Shown one piece after another: positions 63,342 to 64,000 of a stretch of 64,000 nucleotides of DNA. The translations under genes were made by a program, and so were the position numbers. The DNA is from Spirosoma validum. GTDB taxonomy: Bacteria > Bacteroidota > Bacteroidia > Cytophagales > Spirosomataceae. The stretch's first letter is position 1. Every line of letters starts with the position of its first letter. The notes beneath the pieces are model-generated. The model saw nothing but the letters and a program-made list of their open reading frames with translations, was not told the DNA's origin and did not search any database. The stretch covers positions 310,001 through 374,000 of the forward strand of contig NZ_JACXAA010000004.1 of assembly GCF_014699035.1 (NCBI RefSeq). The letters run 5' to 3'.

Positions 63342-63407
63342 AAGGTATCACGGGTTTCAACCCGTCTGGGGATGGTCTGAAAAACGGGTTGAAACCCGTA
63401 ATACCTT
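63342..63407. repeat. Inverted repeat with each arm itself palindromic
   Basis: The arm 63342-63365 is complementary to 63384-63407 with one mismatch. Each arm contains ACGGGTTTCAACCCGT-type inner palindrome (ACGGGTT/AACCCGT), so two small hairpins or one big one can form. It overlaps the last two bases of the IcmF stop codon and lies before the symporter gene start. The nested form resembles BIME/REP elements. Confidence 0.8.
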
Positions 63408-64000
63408 ACATATTTCGTCGGTACTGGCCACCGACGGCGTAAAGTGCGTTCGATAATTGACCCAGCGAACATACTTTGGTGGCCTCCATCAGGCTCTCAA
63501 AGATGTTTTCGTTGGCCAACGCGGTGGCTTTCAGGTTAGCAAGTGCTACGTCAGCTTCCGCGCGATGGGCATTCTGGAAGGCCTGGCACGCGTCAACCTG
63601 AAAGCGTTTTTCGTCGTCGGTTGATCGGATCAATTCGGCGGGAACGATGGTTGGCGAACCGGCCGGATCGAGAAACGTATTGACGCCAACGATGGGTAAA
63701 TCGCCATTATGTTTCAGCGTCTCGTAATACATCGACTCTTCCTGAATTTTGCTACGTTGATACATCCGTTCCATTGCGCCCAATACGCCCCCGCGCTCGT
63801 TAATGGCCAGAAATTCCTGATAAACAGCTTCTTCAACCAAATCGGTTAACTCTTCGACCACAAAAGCGCCTTGTAGTGGATTCTCGTTCTTAGTTAAGCC
63901 AAATTCTCGGTTGATGATCAGTTGAATAGCCATCGCCCGTCGGACCGACTCTTCCGTCGGTGTGGTAATGGCTTCGTCGTAGGCGTTGGTATGCAGTGAG
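63406..64000 (-). CDS. icmF: Fused isobutyryl-CoA mutase IcmF (C-terminal part)
   Basis: The frame runs leftward from the window edge to a stop at 63406, giving about 198 residues of the C-terminus. The sequence [20 protein letters not shown] (just inside the edge), then [34 protein letters not shown] and [20 protein letters not shown] are diagnostic of acyl-CoA mutase large-subunit C-termini of the fused IcmF type, which rearranges isobutyryl-CoA and butyryl-CoA using B12 and carries its own GTPase chaperone domain. Only the substrate-binding barrel end is visible here. Symbol by resemblance. Confidence 0.85.
   Translation of the reverse strand, partial: SLHTNAYDEAITTPTEESVRRAMAIQLIINREFGLTKNENPLQGAFVVEELTDLVEEAVYQEFLAINERGGVLGAMERMYQRSKIQEESMYYETLKHNGDLPIVGVNTFLDPAGSPTIVPAELIRSTDDEKRFQVDACQAFQNAHRAEADVALANLKATALANENIFESLMEATKVCSLGQLSNALYAVGGQYRRNM

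Overview
The window looks like chromosomal DNA of a Bacteroidota bacterium of the Cytophagales, most like Spirosoma and its relatives. I infer this from the gene families and not from a database search. The evidence is a type IX secretion type B (CHU_C / gliding-motility) sorting domain, a Kelch-DUF4907-DUF4270 surface-lipoprotein cluster, a hybrid histidine kinase with a C-terminal AraC domain, very large Ig/beta-helix surface proteins, and almost no Shine-Dalgarno sites. Most of the sequence has balanced base composition, with one strongly AT-rich block at about 6.1-10.8 kb. No rRNA, tRNA, CRISPR array, transposase or integrase was seen.

Layout. 1-5.6 kb: a cut-off membrane protein, a beta-lactamase-fold lipoprotein, a secreted Tyr/Gly-rich protein, an orphan OmpR-type regulator and a GT39 glycosyltransferase. 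5.6-10.8 kb: an AT-rich accessory block with a LecA-like lectin-domain protein, a small KWEASPEG-repeat protein, a decayed lipoprotein gene, a 173-bp second copy of the 3' end of the GT39 gene, and a 495-aa orphan membrane protein. 11-22.5 kb: WYL regulator with DUF1761, M28 and M20 peptidases, a HigBA toxin-antitoxin pair, a dead serine-hydrolase remnant, a ChrB-AraC fusion regulator, an enolase-superfamily enzyme, an NmrA-type oxidoreductase with a divergent AraC regulator, and YceI. 22.6-38.3 kb: three cell-surface giants (1044, 1925 and 794 aa) around a 7TM hybrid sensor kinase. The first two share a C-terminal domain, and the first is split by a frameshift at a run of eight C. 38.8-44.5 kb: two small hypotheticals, the DUF4270/DUF4907/Kelch cluster and an S41 protease. 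44.9-51.7 kb: a GMC dehydrogenase with its small subunit, a methyltransferase, two divergent single-domain response regulators, a sorbosone-dehydrogenase-like propeller protein, and an EamA transporter gene broken by one stop codon. 51.8-64 kb: photolyase, SDR, a FMN-binding stress protein, DUF72, a sugar isomerase/epimerase, a COX1-like mini membrane protein, acetyl-CoA hydrolase/transferase, DUF2267, GH1 beta-glucosidase, small envelope proteins, a bile-acid:Na+ symporter homologue and the C-terminus of IcmF.

Themes. Much of the window serves the cell envelope and scavenging of sugars and peptides (GH1, GMC dehydrogenase, isomerase, peptidases, surface adhesins). Light/oxidative-stress functions cluster at 51.8-55.7 kb. 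Gene ends are marked by long, often perfect inverted repeats (up to 40-bp arms), some with nested palindromes that look like dispersed elements. Gene decay is common: at least six broken genes or remnants are present. The most unusual signals are the duplicated GT39 gene end around the AT-rich block, the ChrB_C-AraC fusion, the homopolymer-split surface protein, the shared C-terminal domain, and the COX1-like mini-protein.
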